64,000 nt of DNA from JAMXLO01 sp963818775 (GTDB taxonomy: Bacteria > Pseudomonadota > Alphaproteobacteria > Acetobacterales > Acetobacteraceae), in NCBI GenBank assembly GCA_963818775.1, contig CAWFUF010000008.1, positions 1-64,000 on the forward strand, written 5' to 3'. How positions within the stretch are numbered: position 1 is the first letter of the stretch; every line of letters begins with the position of its first letter. Position numbers and translations under genes: made by a program. Under the pieces are notes generated by a model. The model was not told where the DNA came from and ran no database searches. It saw only the letters and a list, made by a program, of their open reading frames with translations. Below are positions 44,436 to 55,345 of the stretch, one piece after another.

Positions 44436-45491
44436 ATGACTTTTGTCGCCGTTCTGCGCCATCTGGCCTTCGCCACTGGACTGGCGCTGCTGTCCGCCGC
44501 CGTGGTGCAAGCGATGATCGCAGTGCGCGTGCTGGATCGTCCGGACGCGCGAAAGGCACACACGCGGGATACACCGAAGGGCGGCGGCGTCGGCGTGGTC
44601 GTGGCATTCCTGATCGGCATCGCGGTTCTCTACCGCTTCGCCGAATTTGCCCGCCTGGCCGATCCATACTTCACCGGCGTCATCGAGGCGTCGATGGCGA
44701 TCGCCGTCGTCGCATTCCTGGACGATCTGTACGACTGGAAGTTCACCATCAAGCTCGGTGCCCAGATCCTGGCCGCGGTGGTCGCGGTGTCGAGCGGTAT
44801 CTACGTGGTGGACTATCGCGTCCCGTATGTCGGGCCGCTGTACATCGGTTGGCTGGCGCCGCCGTTGACGGTTCTGTGGCTGCTGTTCGCCACCAATGCG
44901 ATGAACTTTATCGATGGGCTGAATGGCCTTGCCGGCGGCGTGGCGCTGATCGCGGCCGGTTTCCTCGCCGGCATCGCGGCGGCGAATGGCGGTTGGTTCG
45001 CCTATTTCGCGGCGTTGCTGCTCCTCGCTGGCCTGTCCGGCTTCCTGCCGTTCAACTTCCCGCGCGCGCGCATCTTCATGGGTGATGTCGGCAGTCAGTT
45101 CTGCGGATTCATCCTCGCCATCCTTGCCGTTGTGGCCAGCCGCTTCGACAACGCAGAGTTGTCATTCCTGATAGTACCGATGCTGTTGTCCGGCGTGCTT
45201 TTCGACGTCGCGTTCACCCTGATCCGCCGGGCGCTCGCTGGTGAGCGCCTGACCGAGCCGCACCGCGGTCATCTCTACCAAGTGGCCCAGCGCTCAGGCC
45301 TGCCCGCTGTGGCCGTCACGCTGGTTCACTGGGGTTTCGCTGGCTTCGGCGGCATCTGCGCGCTGCTGTTCGTGGCCGCTCCCACACCAGCAAAGCCGTT
45401 CATTCCGTTGCTGACGCTTCCGCCCCAGCTGTGCTGGCTTGGCTTTGTGGCGCGTCGCGCTCAGAGCGCGGGCGTCACCTGCTGGGGATGA
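44436..45491 (+). CDS. Undecaprenyl-phosphate sugar-1-phosphate transferase (WecA/MraY family)
   Basis: A 351-residue protein with about ten transmembrane helices. Family motifs are KAHTRDTPKGGGVGVVVAF, AFLDDLYDWKFTIKLGAQ (catalytic DD), NAMNFIDGLNGLAGGVALI and RIFMGDVGSQFCGFILA, with a terminal EPHRGHLYQ. It loads the first sugar phosphate onto the lipid carrier for O-antigen or capsule, as WbpL and WecA do. It complements the dehydratase and aminotransferase genes at 39.7-42.8 kb. The ribosome binding site is inside a hairpin. Confidence 0.9.
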   Translation: MTFVAVLRHLAFATGLALLSAAVVQAMIAVRVLDRPDARKAHTRDTPKGGGVGVVVAFLIGIAVLYRFAEFARLADPYFTGVIEASMAIAVVAFLDDLYDWKFTIKLGAQILAAVVAVSSGIYVVDYRVPYVGPLYIGWLAPPLTVLWLLFATNAMNFIDGLNGLAGGVALIAAGFLAGIAAANGGWFAYFAALLLLAGLSGFLPFNFPRARIFMGDVGSQFCGFILAILAVVASRFDNAELSFLIVPMLLSGVLFDVAFTLIRRALAGERLTEPHRGHLYQVAQRSGLPAVAVTLVHWGFAGFGGICALLFVAAPTPAKPFIPLLTLPPQLCWLGFVARRAQSAGVTCWG

Positions 45492-45500
45492 GCCCCGGTC

Positions 45501-45905
45501 TTATACCGTCGCGATACGCCGGCCCGGCGCCTCATTCATTGCCGAGTGCGGTGCCTTCTTCGCGGCTGTCGTGGCGTCGCCCATGATCGAGCGCAGGTCT
45601 CGGAGGAAGGCGGCACCCTTCAATGTGCGCTGTACCAAGATGCTTCGGCGATCCAGCGGGTCCACCTTGCGCCGCGCGAAATCGAGCTCGCCCAGCCGAT
45701 CGAGCGCACGGGTGATCGCCGGCTTCGAAACGTTAAGATCGCTCGCCAGACCGCGCACCGTGTGCCCGCCGTCGTGAAGGTAACACGTCAGGAACACGCC
45801 GAGCTGGCGCGCCGAAAGGTCCGGGCCGTCGCGTCGCACCAAGGCTACGACCGTTTCGCGAAGGATGCCGACCATCTGGTCGGCCGACGGAGGACTGACA
45901 GCCAT
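45501..45905 (-). CDS. MarR-family transcriptional regulator
   Basis: A 134-residue winged-helix protein. It has TVRGLASDLNVSKPAITRAL as recognition helices and FARRKVDPLDRRSILVQRTL as the wing. ATG at 45905 is chosen because AAAGGA lies 6 bases upstream; an in-frame ATG 5 codons earlier has a poor site. Its target is not evident. It converges with the sugar-phosphate transferase gene, 9 bases apart. Confidence 0.85.
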   Translation of the reverse strand: MAVSPPSADQMVGILRETVVALVRRDGPDLSARQLGVFLTCYLHDGGHTVRGLASDLNVSKPAITRALDRLGELDFARRKVDPLDRRSILVQRTLKGAAFLRDLRSIMGDATTAAKKAPHSAMNEAPGRRIATV

Positions 45906-46053
45906 GGGTGTTCCTTTCATGCTCCCGGACAGCTTTTTCTGATCGCTTTGGTCTGTTGAAGCGCAGGGCGCCTAACGGTGCCAGGAAACGGCCAGGCTAT
46001 TCCCCTTCCATTGCACAAGCGAAGTCTTTTCATGTCGCTCGCGTAGACGTTAT

Positions 46054-47460
46054 TCAACGTGCTCGATCCGGTTGCGCACCTTCAACCCGTGCCGCCAGCG
46101 CGGCGAACAATCCACGCATACCGTAGGCCTCGCCACCCTCCGGATGCCCGGGCGATGACTGATCGTTCCAGGCATAGAGGTCAAGATGGGTCCAGGCAAT
46201 ACCGGAGGTAACAAATCGATTGAGGAACAATGCTGCTGTGATCGCCCCGGCATGCGGCTTCGAGGACACGTTGTTGAGATCGGCGACCGGGCTGTCCAGC
46301 CAGCGGTCGTATGGTGCCCACAACGGCAGTCGCCACAATGGATCGTGCTGCGCTTGTCCATGACGCAACAATACGTCAGCCCAGGCGTCGTCGTTGCAGA
46401 ACATCGCGGGCAGATCAGGGCCGAGTGCAACGCGGGCCGCGCCGGTCAGAGTGGCGCAATCCACCAGCAGCGTGGGTGACTCGTCACACGATTCCGCGAG
46501 GAGATCGCATAACACCAGCCGTCCTTCGGCATCGGTGTTGCCGACCTCCACCGTCAAGCCTTTGCGCGTGCGGATCACGTCAAGCGGCCGCATTGCAGTA
46601 CCGGAGATTGAGTTCTCCACGCAGCCAACACGCACCGCGAGCCGAACCGGAAGGTCTGCCTCCATCATCATGCGGGCTAGCCCGAGGACAATAGCAGCAC
46701 CACCCATGTCCTTCTTCATCCGCAGCATGCCGCTCGACGACTTTATGTCGTAACCGCCGGTATCGAAGCAGACGCCCTTGCCGCATAACGAAATGAGCGG
46801 CGCTTCGGCATGTGCGGTGCTGCCGGACCAGCGGAGGATCGTGACATGTGCTGGCCGCGCGGACCCACGGCCGACAGCGGCAACTGTCGGATAGGCTTCC
46901 ACCAGCGCGTCGCCGGAAATCAAGTCAACCGCGGCGCCGTAATGCTTGCCGAGCGAGGCGGCGAATTCAGCAAGCTCCGCGGGGCCCAGGAGATTGGCGG
47001 GCGTATTGATGAGGTCGCGCACCATGCACGTTGCGGCGGCGGCTGAACGGCTGCGCTGCTGCTGCCCGGGTGCCAACAGTTTCGCTGGTCCGCGTTTGGC
47101 TGCCTTCAGCGCTGCATAGCGATAGGCGCCGAGGCAAAAGCCGAGAGTGGCACATGCGAGATCGTATTCGCCTTCCTGAAAACGCCAGGGTGCGCCTTCC
47201 GGCAAACGGAACGCCAGACTGCCGAACGCTGTGGGCGACTTATCGTCGCCAAGACCGAGCACCGCACCGACAACGCCTGCGTCGCCCGGCAGGAACAGCA
47301 GTTCCTGCGCGGCAGCCGTGAAATCGAGCTGGCGAAGAAAGCGCGATCGTGCCGGTGGCAGGCCGTCGAGAAACGCGGCAAGCCCCGACGGGCGCACGGC
47401 AAACAACGGCCGCGTCGCATCGGCGTTGTCGACCAGGCATTCGAGTCTCTGTTCCAGCAT
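46054..47460 (-). CDS. Leucyl aminopeptidase (M17 family)
   Basis: A 468-residue cytosolic metallopeptidase. The C-terminal catalytic domain has LCGKGVCFDTGGYDIKSS, MKKDMGGAAIVLGLARMM and the M17 signature VGNTDAEGRLVLCDLL, with the metal-binding Asp/Glu and the catalytic Lys and Arg. The N-terminal domain is shorter than in PepA, closer to PepB. ATG at 47460 follows GAGAGAG; an in-frame GTG five codons upstream is the alternative. It is downstream of htpG on the same strand, 29 bases away. Confidence 0.9.
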   Translation of the reverse strand: MLEQRLECLVDNADATRPLFAVRPSGLAAFLDGLPPARSRFLRQLDFTAAAQELLFLPGDAGVVGAVLGLGDDKSPTAFGSLAFRLPEGAPWRFQEGEYDLACATLGFCLGAYRYAALKAAKRGPAKLLAPGQQQRSRSAAAATCMVRDLINTPANLLGPAELAEFAASLGKHYGAAVDLISGDALVEAYPTVAAVGRGSARPAHVTILRWSGSTAHAEAPLISLCGKGVCFDTGGYDIKSSSGMLRMKKDMGGAAIVLGLARMMMEADLPVRLAVRVGCVENSISGTAMRPLDVIRTRKGLTVEVGNTDAEGRLVLCDLLAESCDESPTLLVDCATLTGAARVALGPDLPAMFCNDDAWADVLLRHGQAQHDPLWRLPLWAPYDRWLDSPVADLNNVSSKPHAGAITAALFLNRFVTSGIAWTHLDLYAWNDQSSPGHPEGGEAYGMRGLFAALAARVEGAQPDRAR

Positions 47461-47489
47461 CGAACTCTCTCTCACTCATCGTCGGCGCG

Positions 47490-49310
<1,821 letters not shown>

Positions 49311-49378
49311 CGCCCGCACCTCCCTGCGGGCCGCGATATGCGACGGATGGCCGCTTGTTTCAATGTGGGGCTGATCAC

Positions 49379-50386
49379 TCAGTCGGCTGGCCGGAACACC
49401 AGGATGGCGGCAGCCGAACCCAGGCCTGGGTAGCCGGCGCGCGCCGCGACGAACAACCGATCGATCTGAGACACGAAAAGCGCGGTGCGAGCACCCGGGC
49501 TGGTCGGGATTGAACCGAGACGCCCGTAGCCGCTCGCCTGTTGCAGCCAGACATCGACGGTCCCGTCACCACAGCTCACGTAGATGCGGTTCCGCTTCCC
49601 ATCGAAGAACACATCGTCGGCGTCTCCGCAGCTCGGGAGATTGCCAATCACGCGCCCGTCGTTCGCGTCGAGGATCACCAGGCGAGGGGGGCTGCGGAAC
49701 GCAACTGCGACCCTGGACCGCTCAGCGTCGAACGCCATGGGGAAATTCGCCCGAAAATTCGGCAGCCGCCAAGTCGCGGTCTGCCGTGAAGCGGCCAGAT
49801 CGACAATAGTGATCTGCCGTGCGTCCGGAACGTTGATGAAGGCCCGATGGTTTGCCGGGTCAAGCTGGAAGCCCTCGGGGTGAGCTGGAAGCGGGATCCG
49901 ACCGATCAGACTGGCGGTTGCCGGATCGATCATCGCCAGCCCGCCGCTGCCATAGCCCACAACCAGCAGGCCGGTGCGTGCATCGAACCGGAGGTTATCC
50001 GCATCCTCGCCGAATTCGGCTTTGCCAGCCGGAACCAGATCCGCTCCACGAAACAGGCGAACCGTCCCATCGCCGCCATTGGCGACTGCGACCACATCAG
50101 CGCCAGGCGCATAGGCGACGCCTTGCGGCTCCTTGAGGCCCCCAATGCGGCGAACTGCCTTCCCCTGCACGAGGTCGATGACATCGAGCGTTCCGTTGCC
50201 GAGTTCGGCCACGAACAGGCGCTGGCGCCCGAGATCGATCGCCATGTGATCGATGCGGCCAGACACATCATTGAGCGCAATCGTCCTGTCGAGCACCAAC
50301 GGTTCAGCCGCCCGAACGCTCCGCGGCAGCGCGAAGAGCAAGGCACCCGCAAGGAAGATCTTCGACGACAGCACCGCAGCACGCAT
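49379..50386 (-). CDS. YncE-like beta-propeller protein, secreted
   Basis: A 335-residue protein with an N-terminal signal peptide (about 1-26, IFLAGALLFALPRSVRA). It then has repeated propeller blades of the YncE/surface-antigen type: RLFVAELGNGTLDVIDL, GADVVAVANGGDGTVRLF, and RIYVSCGDGTVDVWL. Such proteins are periplasmic and may bind DNA or other partners; the role is unknown. Its ATG overlaps the stop of the Cj0069-type gene (ATGA), so they form an operon. Confidence 0.85.
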   Translation of the reverse strand: MRAAVLSSKIFLAGALLFALPRSVRAAEPLVLDRTIALNDVSGRIDHMAIDLGRQRLFVAELGNGTLDVIDLVQGKAVRRIGGLKEPQGVAYAPGADVVAVANGGDGTVRLFRGADLVPAGKAEFGEDADNLRFDARTGLLVVGYGSGGLAMIDPATASLIGRIPLPAHPEGFQLDPANHRAFINVPDARQITIVDLAASRQTATWRLPNFRANFPMAFDAERSRVAVAFRSPPRLVILDANDGRVIGNLPSCGDADDVFFDGKRNRIYVSCGDGTVDVWLQQASGYGRLGSIPTSPGARTALFVSQIDRLFVAARAGYPGLGSAAAILVFRPAD

Positions 50387-51397
50387 CAGGCTCGGGTCGA
50401 TGACAGAAGACGGTCCCGTGTAAGCCTGGCGATTTCACGCGGAGCCTGGTCGGGAATCGGCATGACAGAACTGACATTGATCTCGCACAGCACGAAGTCG
50501 TCCTCACCAGGACCGTATAGAAAGTCGGCGTCCCAGATGATCGGCAGAGCGTCTCGCTCTATGCCGAGTTCCCGCGTCAACTGCGGCATCCACTCGGTTT
50601 CCATCCTGCTTCGCAGCGCCCGGAACTCCGGTGCCGAAGCCGGATGCATGATCCGAGGGCCCGGTTCGGCCGACGACAGCAGCGCGGTGATGTACCTGAT
50701 GCCCGAAGCCGACCGCCCGATCGGTGCCCATATAGCATCGGATCATTCCGCTGGTGAGACTCTGTTGAAACGGCTGGTCGATGATGCACCCGCCTTGCTC
50801 GAAATACGCAGCACAGTCTGACATGAACGCATCGAGCGCGACCGTTCGTGGCTCGCTGCCGCGACGCGCCTCCAGCACGGATACCGACCCGCCGGGCATG
50901 ACCTGCACCTTCCAGACGCCCTGCCCGCCATTGCCGCGGTTCTGCTTGACGACACGCGGCCCTCCGGCGTGCAGCCGCCGCGGAAATTCGGCGTGGAACG
51001 AATCATATGTGCGATAAAGCTGGGTGTCTGTCCCCCAGCCAAGGTGGCGGGTCGTGTAGAGAACTTCCTTCACGCCCATCTTCTGCGTCACATCGGGATG
51101 GGCACTGACCCAGACCCCGCTGCTGGCAACCTCGCGTAGCATGGCATCAAGTTCCAATCTGGTCCGACCATCGGAGAGCGGATCGACCCAGACAAGCACA
51201 CCGTCTGCATTCAGCAGTTGCTGGCGTACGTCGCTCGCCGCTTCCTCACAATAGACTGCCGGTTCCGCATGAATTCCGGCCTCCTTCAGGGCCGCAAACA
51301 CGAGGCGCCATCGGTTGTTAACCGGTGTTGCGTTACGGCGGGCTTCGATGTCACCGCGCCATAGCAGTGCCACGGACGCCGATGTCAGCGTTGGCAT
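50386..51397 (-). pseudogene. Cj0069-family ATP-grasp-like protein, frameshifted
   Basis: Frame one (51397 to about 50697) has LLWRGDIEARRNATPVNNRW, DGVLVWVDPLSDGRTRLELD and VVKQNRGNGGQGVWKVQV, then CYMGTDRAVGFGHQ. An extra base at 50695/50696 shifts the frame. The remainder (YITALLSSAEPGPRIMHPAS to IIWDADFLYGPGEDDFVLCE, then INVSSV) continues in another frame to 50386. Restored length is 336 residues. The glycine-rich loop and the final DxDFLxG...CEINVSS block suggest an ATP-grasp fold. The substrate is unknown. Confidence 0.7.
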
Positions 51398-51771
51398 GTA
51401 CGGCCTCCACTTGTGTGCATGGGCCCGGTGTGCGTCTCACCGATAGCGTCACGCGCCCAGCGATGGAATGCGCCGGACAGCGCCATTGTCGCATCGAGCG
51501 AGTGAGGTCGCCGCGGTATTTGCGGAAGAACCCAGGCGAGGCGGCGAGCAATCCGGCCGCCTGGGAGGATCGGGTGCGTCCGTGCCCGCGGCGCGCACGA
51601 TAGCGGCAAGGCGATCCAGCGCAGCGGAGTGCAGACCGCACCACGGTGATGGCGTCTGGCGTGTCCGCAACCCCTCGGGACGATGCTATCGCCAGCGTCT
51701 TGTCTGTCAACCTGATCAGCGATTAACCGGAACCGCTTGCATTCCGTGCCGCAACATCCAACCATCTGCCC
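51398..51771. other. Divergent intergenic region
   Basis: These 374 bases separate the minus-strand Cj0069-type gene from the plus-strand helicase. Open frames exist on both strands, but none gives a recognisable protein or has a ribosome binding site. Promoters for both neighbours must lie here, but no clear -35/-10 pair was found. Confidence 0.4.
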
Positions 51772-54279
51772 ATGCCCGGCCTGGATTCCGGTTTCGCCCC
51801 CCGCGTCAAAGCCGTCCTCGGCCCGACGAACACCGGCAAGACCCACCTCGCCATCGAGCGCATGCTGGGCCATGCCTCGGGCATCATCGGGTTTCCCCTC
51901 CGCCTGCTCGCTCGCGAGAATTACGATCGCATGGTGGCCCAGAAGGGCGTCCGCCACGTGGCCCTGATCACCGGCGAAGAGAAGATCGTTCCGCCGGACG
52001 CGCGCTGGTTCTCCTGCACGGTCGAGGCCATGCCGCTCGATCGCGACGCCGAATTCCTGGCGGTGGACGAGATCCAGCTATGCGCCGATCCCGACCGCGG
52101 CCATGTGTTCACCGACCGACTGCTGCACGCCCGAGGGCTGGTCGAGACCATGTTCCTGGGCGCCGAGACGATCCGCCCATTGCTCCAGCGCCTGGTGCCG
52201 CAGGCCCACGTCGAGACCCGGCCGCGCATGTCGCAGCTTAGCCACGCCGGCCCCGCGAAACTGGTGCGCCTGCCGGCGCGCTCCGCGGTGGTCGCGTTCA
52301 GCGCCGCCGAAGTCTACGCCATCGCCGAACTGATCCGCCGAAGGCGGGGCGGCTGCGCGGTGGTAATGGGGCGACTGAGCCCACGCACCCGCAATGCTCA
52401 GGTGGCGCTCTACCAGGACAAGGAGGTCGACTTCCTGGTCGCCACCGACGCGATCGGCATGGGCCTAAACATGGATGTGGATCATGTCGCCTTCGCCAGC
52501 CTGGGCAAGTTCGACGGCCATCGCCCGCGCCGGCTCAGGCCGGCCGAGATAGCCCAGATCGCCGGTCGTGCCGGCCGCGGTATGCGCGACGGCACGTTCG
52601 GCACCACGGCGCAATGTCTGCCGCTAGGCGACGAGGTGGCGGCCGCTGTCGAAGCCCATAGCTTTGATGCGCTCGATCAGCTCTGCTGGCGCAACAGCGA
52701 CCTCGACCTCGGCCATGTCGATGCCCTGCTGGCCACACTGATGGAGCCGCCGCCTGGGCCTGGACTGGTGAAAGGCAACGACGCCGCGGACCTGGAAACA
52801 CTTGCCGCACTGGCGCACGAGCCAGAGATACGCCGCCTCGCGCAGGGGCGGCGGCAGGTTCGGCGGCTATGGGAAGCCTGCCAGATACCCGACTTCCGCA
52901 AGCTCACGGACGACACGCACACCAAGCTCTGCGCGCGGGTCTTCGGCCACATCGGGCGCGATCAGCATCTGCCGACTGATTGGCTGGCGGGTCAGATCGG
53001 CGCCCTGGCCCGCTCGGACGGCGATATCGACACGCTGATGCAGCGGCTCGCAGGGGTTCGCGTGTGGTCCTACATCGCAGCGCGGGGCGACTGGGTGAAG
53101 GACAGTCCGCACTGGCAAGGGCAGGCGCGTGAGGTCGAGGATCTGCTGTCGGACGCTTTGCACGAGCGACTGACCAGTCGCTTCGTCGACCGCCGGGCTG
53201 CGCACCTGATGCGCCGTCTCGAGGCAGGCGAGACCCAGGAGCTGCTGTCGGCCGTCACTCGCCGCGGCGAGGTCATCGTCGAGGGCCACCCGGTCGGCAG
53301 GGTCGGCGGCTTCAACTTTTTTCCTGACCCTGCGGCGCAGGGCGACGAGAAGCGCCTCGTGCTCCGCGCTGCACGGCGGGCCCTGCGCGAGGAGATGCCG
53401 CGCCGCGTCGCCGTGGTGGAGGCGGGACCAGACGGAGCCTTCGCCTTTGGCGATGGCAACACGCTCACTTGGGACGGCGTGCCGATCGCCCGCCTGAAGC
53501 GCGGTAGCAGCGCGCTGCGGCCGCGCGTGCAGATGCTCGACAGCGAGTTCCTCGACGGCGCACAGCGCGAGCGACTGCGCATCAGACTGCAGCGCTTCCT
53601 CGACGACAGGATCAGCCACGATCTGGCGCCACTGCTAGCCGCAGCCGGTAAGGGAGACACTCAGCCCGATTTCCGAGGCCTGCTGCATCGGTTGACCGAG
53701 GCACTGGGCCTGATCCTTGGCGACGAGGGTGATGCGCTGCCGCCTCCGGTGCGTGCCGCGCTGAAGGCGATTGGCGTGAAGGCCGGCCGCTTCGGCCTGT
53801 TCATCCCTGCACTGCTGAAACCGCGTGCCGCCGCCATGCGGGGCCGCCTGTGGGGCGTCCAGAACGGCGTCGCCGTGCCAGCATTGCCATCGCCTGATCT
53901 GGTCTCGCTGCCCCGTCGTCCAGACTGGCCGACCGGGTTCGCCGATGCCATGGGCTGGCTGGAGGCGGGACCCGTGTTGCTGCGACTTGATATCGCTGAG
54001 CGAGTCGCTGCGGAGCTCGCCTGGGCGACTCGCCGTGGTCCGACAGCCTTGCCCGCTGGCCTGGCATCGCGCTTCTCGCTGAAGGTCGATCTGCTTCCGG
54101 TTGTATTGAGGCGCCTCGGATTCCGCGTCGTTCCGGCCGGTGTTCTGCCGGCGGACCAATTTGGCCCCCCGGCTCCGGCGATGCTGCTGCCGCTGCGGCG
54201 ACGGCGGGCCGTCGCGACCCACCCGCTGTCAGTCCAGGTCCATGGCCCATTCGCTGCCCTGGCAGCGTTGAAGCGCTAG
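51772..54279 (+). CDS. Suv3-like ATP-dependent RNA helicase
   Basis: An 835-residue superfamily 2 helicase related to mitochondrial SUV3. It has Walker A in AVLGPTNTGKTHLAIERM, the DEIQ box in FLAVDEIQLCADPDRGHVFT, and motif V/VI in TDAIGMGLNMDVDHVAFAS and EIAQIAGRAGRGMRDGTFG. A SUV3-type C-terminal region follows, and then a long alphaproteobacterial extension ending in a basic RRRRAVATHP stretch. It probably unwinds RNA in RNA decay. It heads the conserved block helicase, S4 protein, fdxA, carD. Confidence 0.9.
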   Translation: MPGLDSGFAPRVKAVLGPTNTGKTHLAIERMLGHASGIIGFPLRLLARENYDRMVAQKGVRHVALITGEEKIVPPDARWFSCTVEAMPLDRDAEFLAVDEIQLCADPDRGHVFTDRLLHARGLVETMFLGAETIRPLLQRLVPQAHVETRPRMSQLSHAGPAKLVRLPARSAVVAFSAAEVYAIAELIRRRRGGCAVVMGRLSPRTRNAQVALYQDKEVDFLVATDAIGMGLNMDVDHVAFASLGKFDGHRPRRLRPAEIAQIAGRAGRGMRDGTFGTTAQCLPLGDEVAAAVEAHSFDALDQLCWRNSDLDLGHVDALLATLMEPPPGPGLVKGNDAADLETLAALAHEPEIRRLAQGRRQVRRLWEACQIPDFRKLTDDTHTKLCARVFGHIGRDQHLPTDWLAGQIGALARSDGDIDTLMQRLAGVRVWSYIAARGDWVKDSPHWQGQAREVEDLLSDALHERLTSRFVDRRAAHLMRRLEAGETQELLSAVTRRGEVIVEGHPVGRVGGFNFFPDPAAQGDEKRLVLRAARRALREEMPRRVAVVEAGPDGAFAFGDGNTLTWDGVPIARLKRGSSALRPRVQMLDSEFLDGAQRERLRIRLQRFLDDRISHDLAPLLAAAGKGDTQPDFRGLLHRLTEALGLILGDEGDALPPPVRAALKAIGVKAGRFGLFIPALLKPRAAAMRGRLWGVQNGVAVPALPSPDLVSLPRRPDWPTGFADAMGWLEAGPVLLRLDIAERVAAELAWATRRGPTALPAGLASRFSLKVDLLPVVLRRLGFRVVPAGVLPADQFGPPAPAMLLPLRRRRAVATHPLSVQVHGPFAALAALKR

Positions 54280-54414
54280 GCGGCGGGCGACGCACCGGGT
54301 CGGGTGACGGTCCTGGCGGAACTCCGGTGCTGGCAGCCTGTCAGACTTAACACGACGCAATTTTCTGCCATAGGATCGGAGAACTGAGCCCAAAAGGCGA
54401 CGAGGGGGGCAGAA

Positions 54415-54714
54415 ATCGCCGATACGGAGGACCGCGACTGGCAGCGGCTGGACAAGTGGCTGTGGTGCGCACGGTTCATGCGCCAACGCAGTGATTGTGC
54501 CGCGCTCGTGGCTCGGGGCCTGATCCGCATCAACCGCCAGCCGACCGACAAGGCCCACGCCCGGCTACGCATCGGCGACGTGCTCACGGTGCCCGTGCAT
54601 CACTCGGTGCGGGTGGTGCGCGTGGTCTCGTTGGCTGGACGGCGTGGACCGGCGACCGAGGCACGCATGCTCTACGAAGAGATCAATGAGCCGCACGGCG
54701 GACCTTGCGTCTGA
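54415..54714 (+). CDS. S4-domain RNA-binding protein (Hsp15-like)
   Basis: About 99 residues with an S4 domain: WQRLDKWLWCARFMRQRSDC, then LVARGLIRINRQPTDKAHAR and VVSLAGRRGPATEARMLYEE. This is the Hsp15/YlmH-like type that binds ribosomal RNA and follows the Suv3-like helicase in alphaproteobacteria. Family sequence extends upstream of the first ATG (54478), which would cut off the domain. The only codon near the expected start is ATC at 54415, after GAGGGGGGC. So the gene uses a rare ATC start or one base is misread (ATG). Confidence 0.75.
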   Translation: MADTEDRDWQRLDKWLWCARFMRQRSDCAALVARGLIRINRQPTDKAHARLRIGDVLTVPVHHSVRVVRVVSLAGRRGPATEARMLYEEINEPHGGPCV

Positions 54715-54767
54715 GCTCATTCATCGGCATATCGCCGCCTTCTGACAGCCGCGCCCGGGGACTGAGC

Positions 54768-55100
54768 ATGACCTACGTGGTCACAGAGTCGTGCATTCGT
54801 TGCAAGTACATGGACTGCATTGAGGTGTGCCCGGTCGACTGCTTCTATGTCGGCGAGAACATGCTGGTCATCCATCCGGACGAGTGCATCGATTGTGGCG
54901 TATGCGAGCCGGAGTGTCCGGTCGAGGCGATCGTGCCGGACAGCGACGACAAGGCGGCCGACTGGCTGGAACAGAACCGCACCTATGCGGCGTTGTGGCC
55001 GAACATAACCCGGAAGGGCGAGCCGCCGGCAGACGCCGATGACTGGAAGGACAAGACCGACAAGGCCGATCTGTTCTCGCCCAATCCTGGCAAGGCATGA
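54768..55100 (+). CDS. fdxA: 7Fe ferredoxin FdxA
   Basis: A 110-residue electron-transfer protein with one [3Fe-4S] and one [4Fe-4S] cluster. It starts TYVVTESCIRCKYMDCIEVC with CPVDCFYVGENMLVI, then the second motif CIDCGVCEPECPVEAI, and a C-terminal WLEQNRTYAALWPNIT tail typical of FdxA. ATG at 54768. It sits between the S4 gene and carD in the usual alphaproteobacterial order. Confidence 0.94.
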   Translation: MTYVVTESCIRCKYMDCIEVCPVDCFYVGENMLVIHPDECIDCGVCEPECPVEAIVPDSDDKAADWLEQNRTYAALWPNITRKGEPPADADDWKDKTDKADLFSPNPGKA

Positions 55101-55148
55101 GCCAGCAGCCATCGGAGCCGCCTCAACCGGAAGTGTTACGGTTCATCG

Positions 55149-55182
55149 CGTTATGTCGGGTGCCTTACCCGATGACGTAACG
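55149..55182 (+). terminator. Hairpin downstream of fdxA
   Basis: CGTTA-T-GTCGGGT pairs with ACCCGA-TGA-CGTAACG around a 5-nt loop, giving a long imperfect stem. No T-run follows, but the position after fdxA and before the carD promoter region fits a transcript end. Confidence 0.45.
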
Positions 55183-55200
55183 CCGCCGTGATGCTATATT
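55172..55200 (+). promoter_or_regulatory. carD: Possible carD promoter
   Basis: TATATT (55195-55200) is a near-perfect -10 box. A partial -35 (ATGACG, 55172-55177) lies 17 bases upstream and overlaps the hairpin arm. The start codon is about 145 bases downstream. Confidence 0.35.
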
Positions 55201-55345
55201 AGAACCAACGGCAGCCGCAGGGGATGCGACAGCTGCTGCATTCCCAGGAGCCGATCGTTCGGAGCCGGGCCGGCTGAGGGCTACGCCCGCCTGACCACCG
55301 AGCGGATCGCAATGACGCAAGGGGCACGGTTAGAAGGTGTCAAGC

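Noticed and set aside
51351..51710. 119-codon minus-strand frame between the Cj0069-type gene and the helicase
   Set aside because: It overlaps the start of the Cj0069-type gene and shows no family or start signal.
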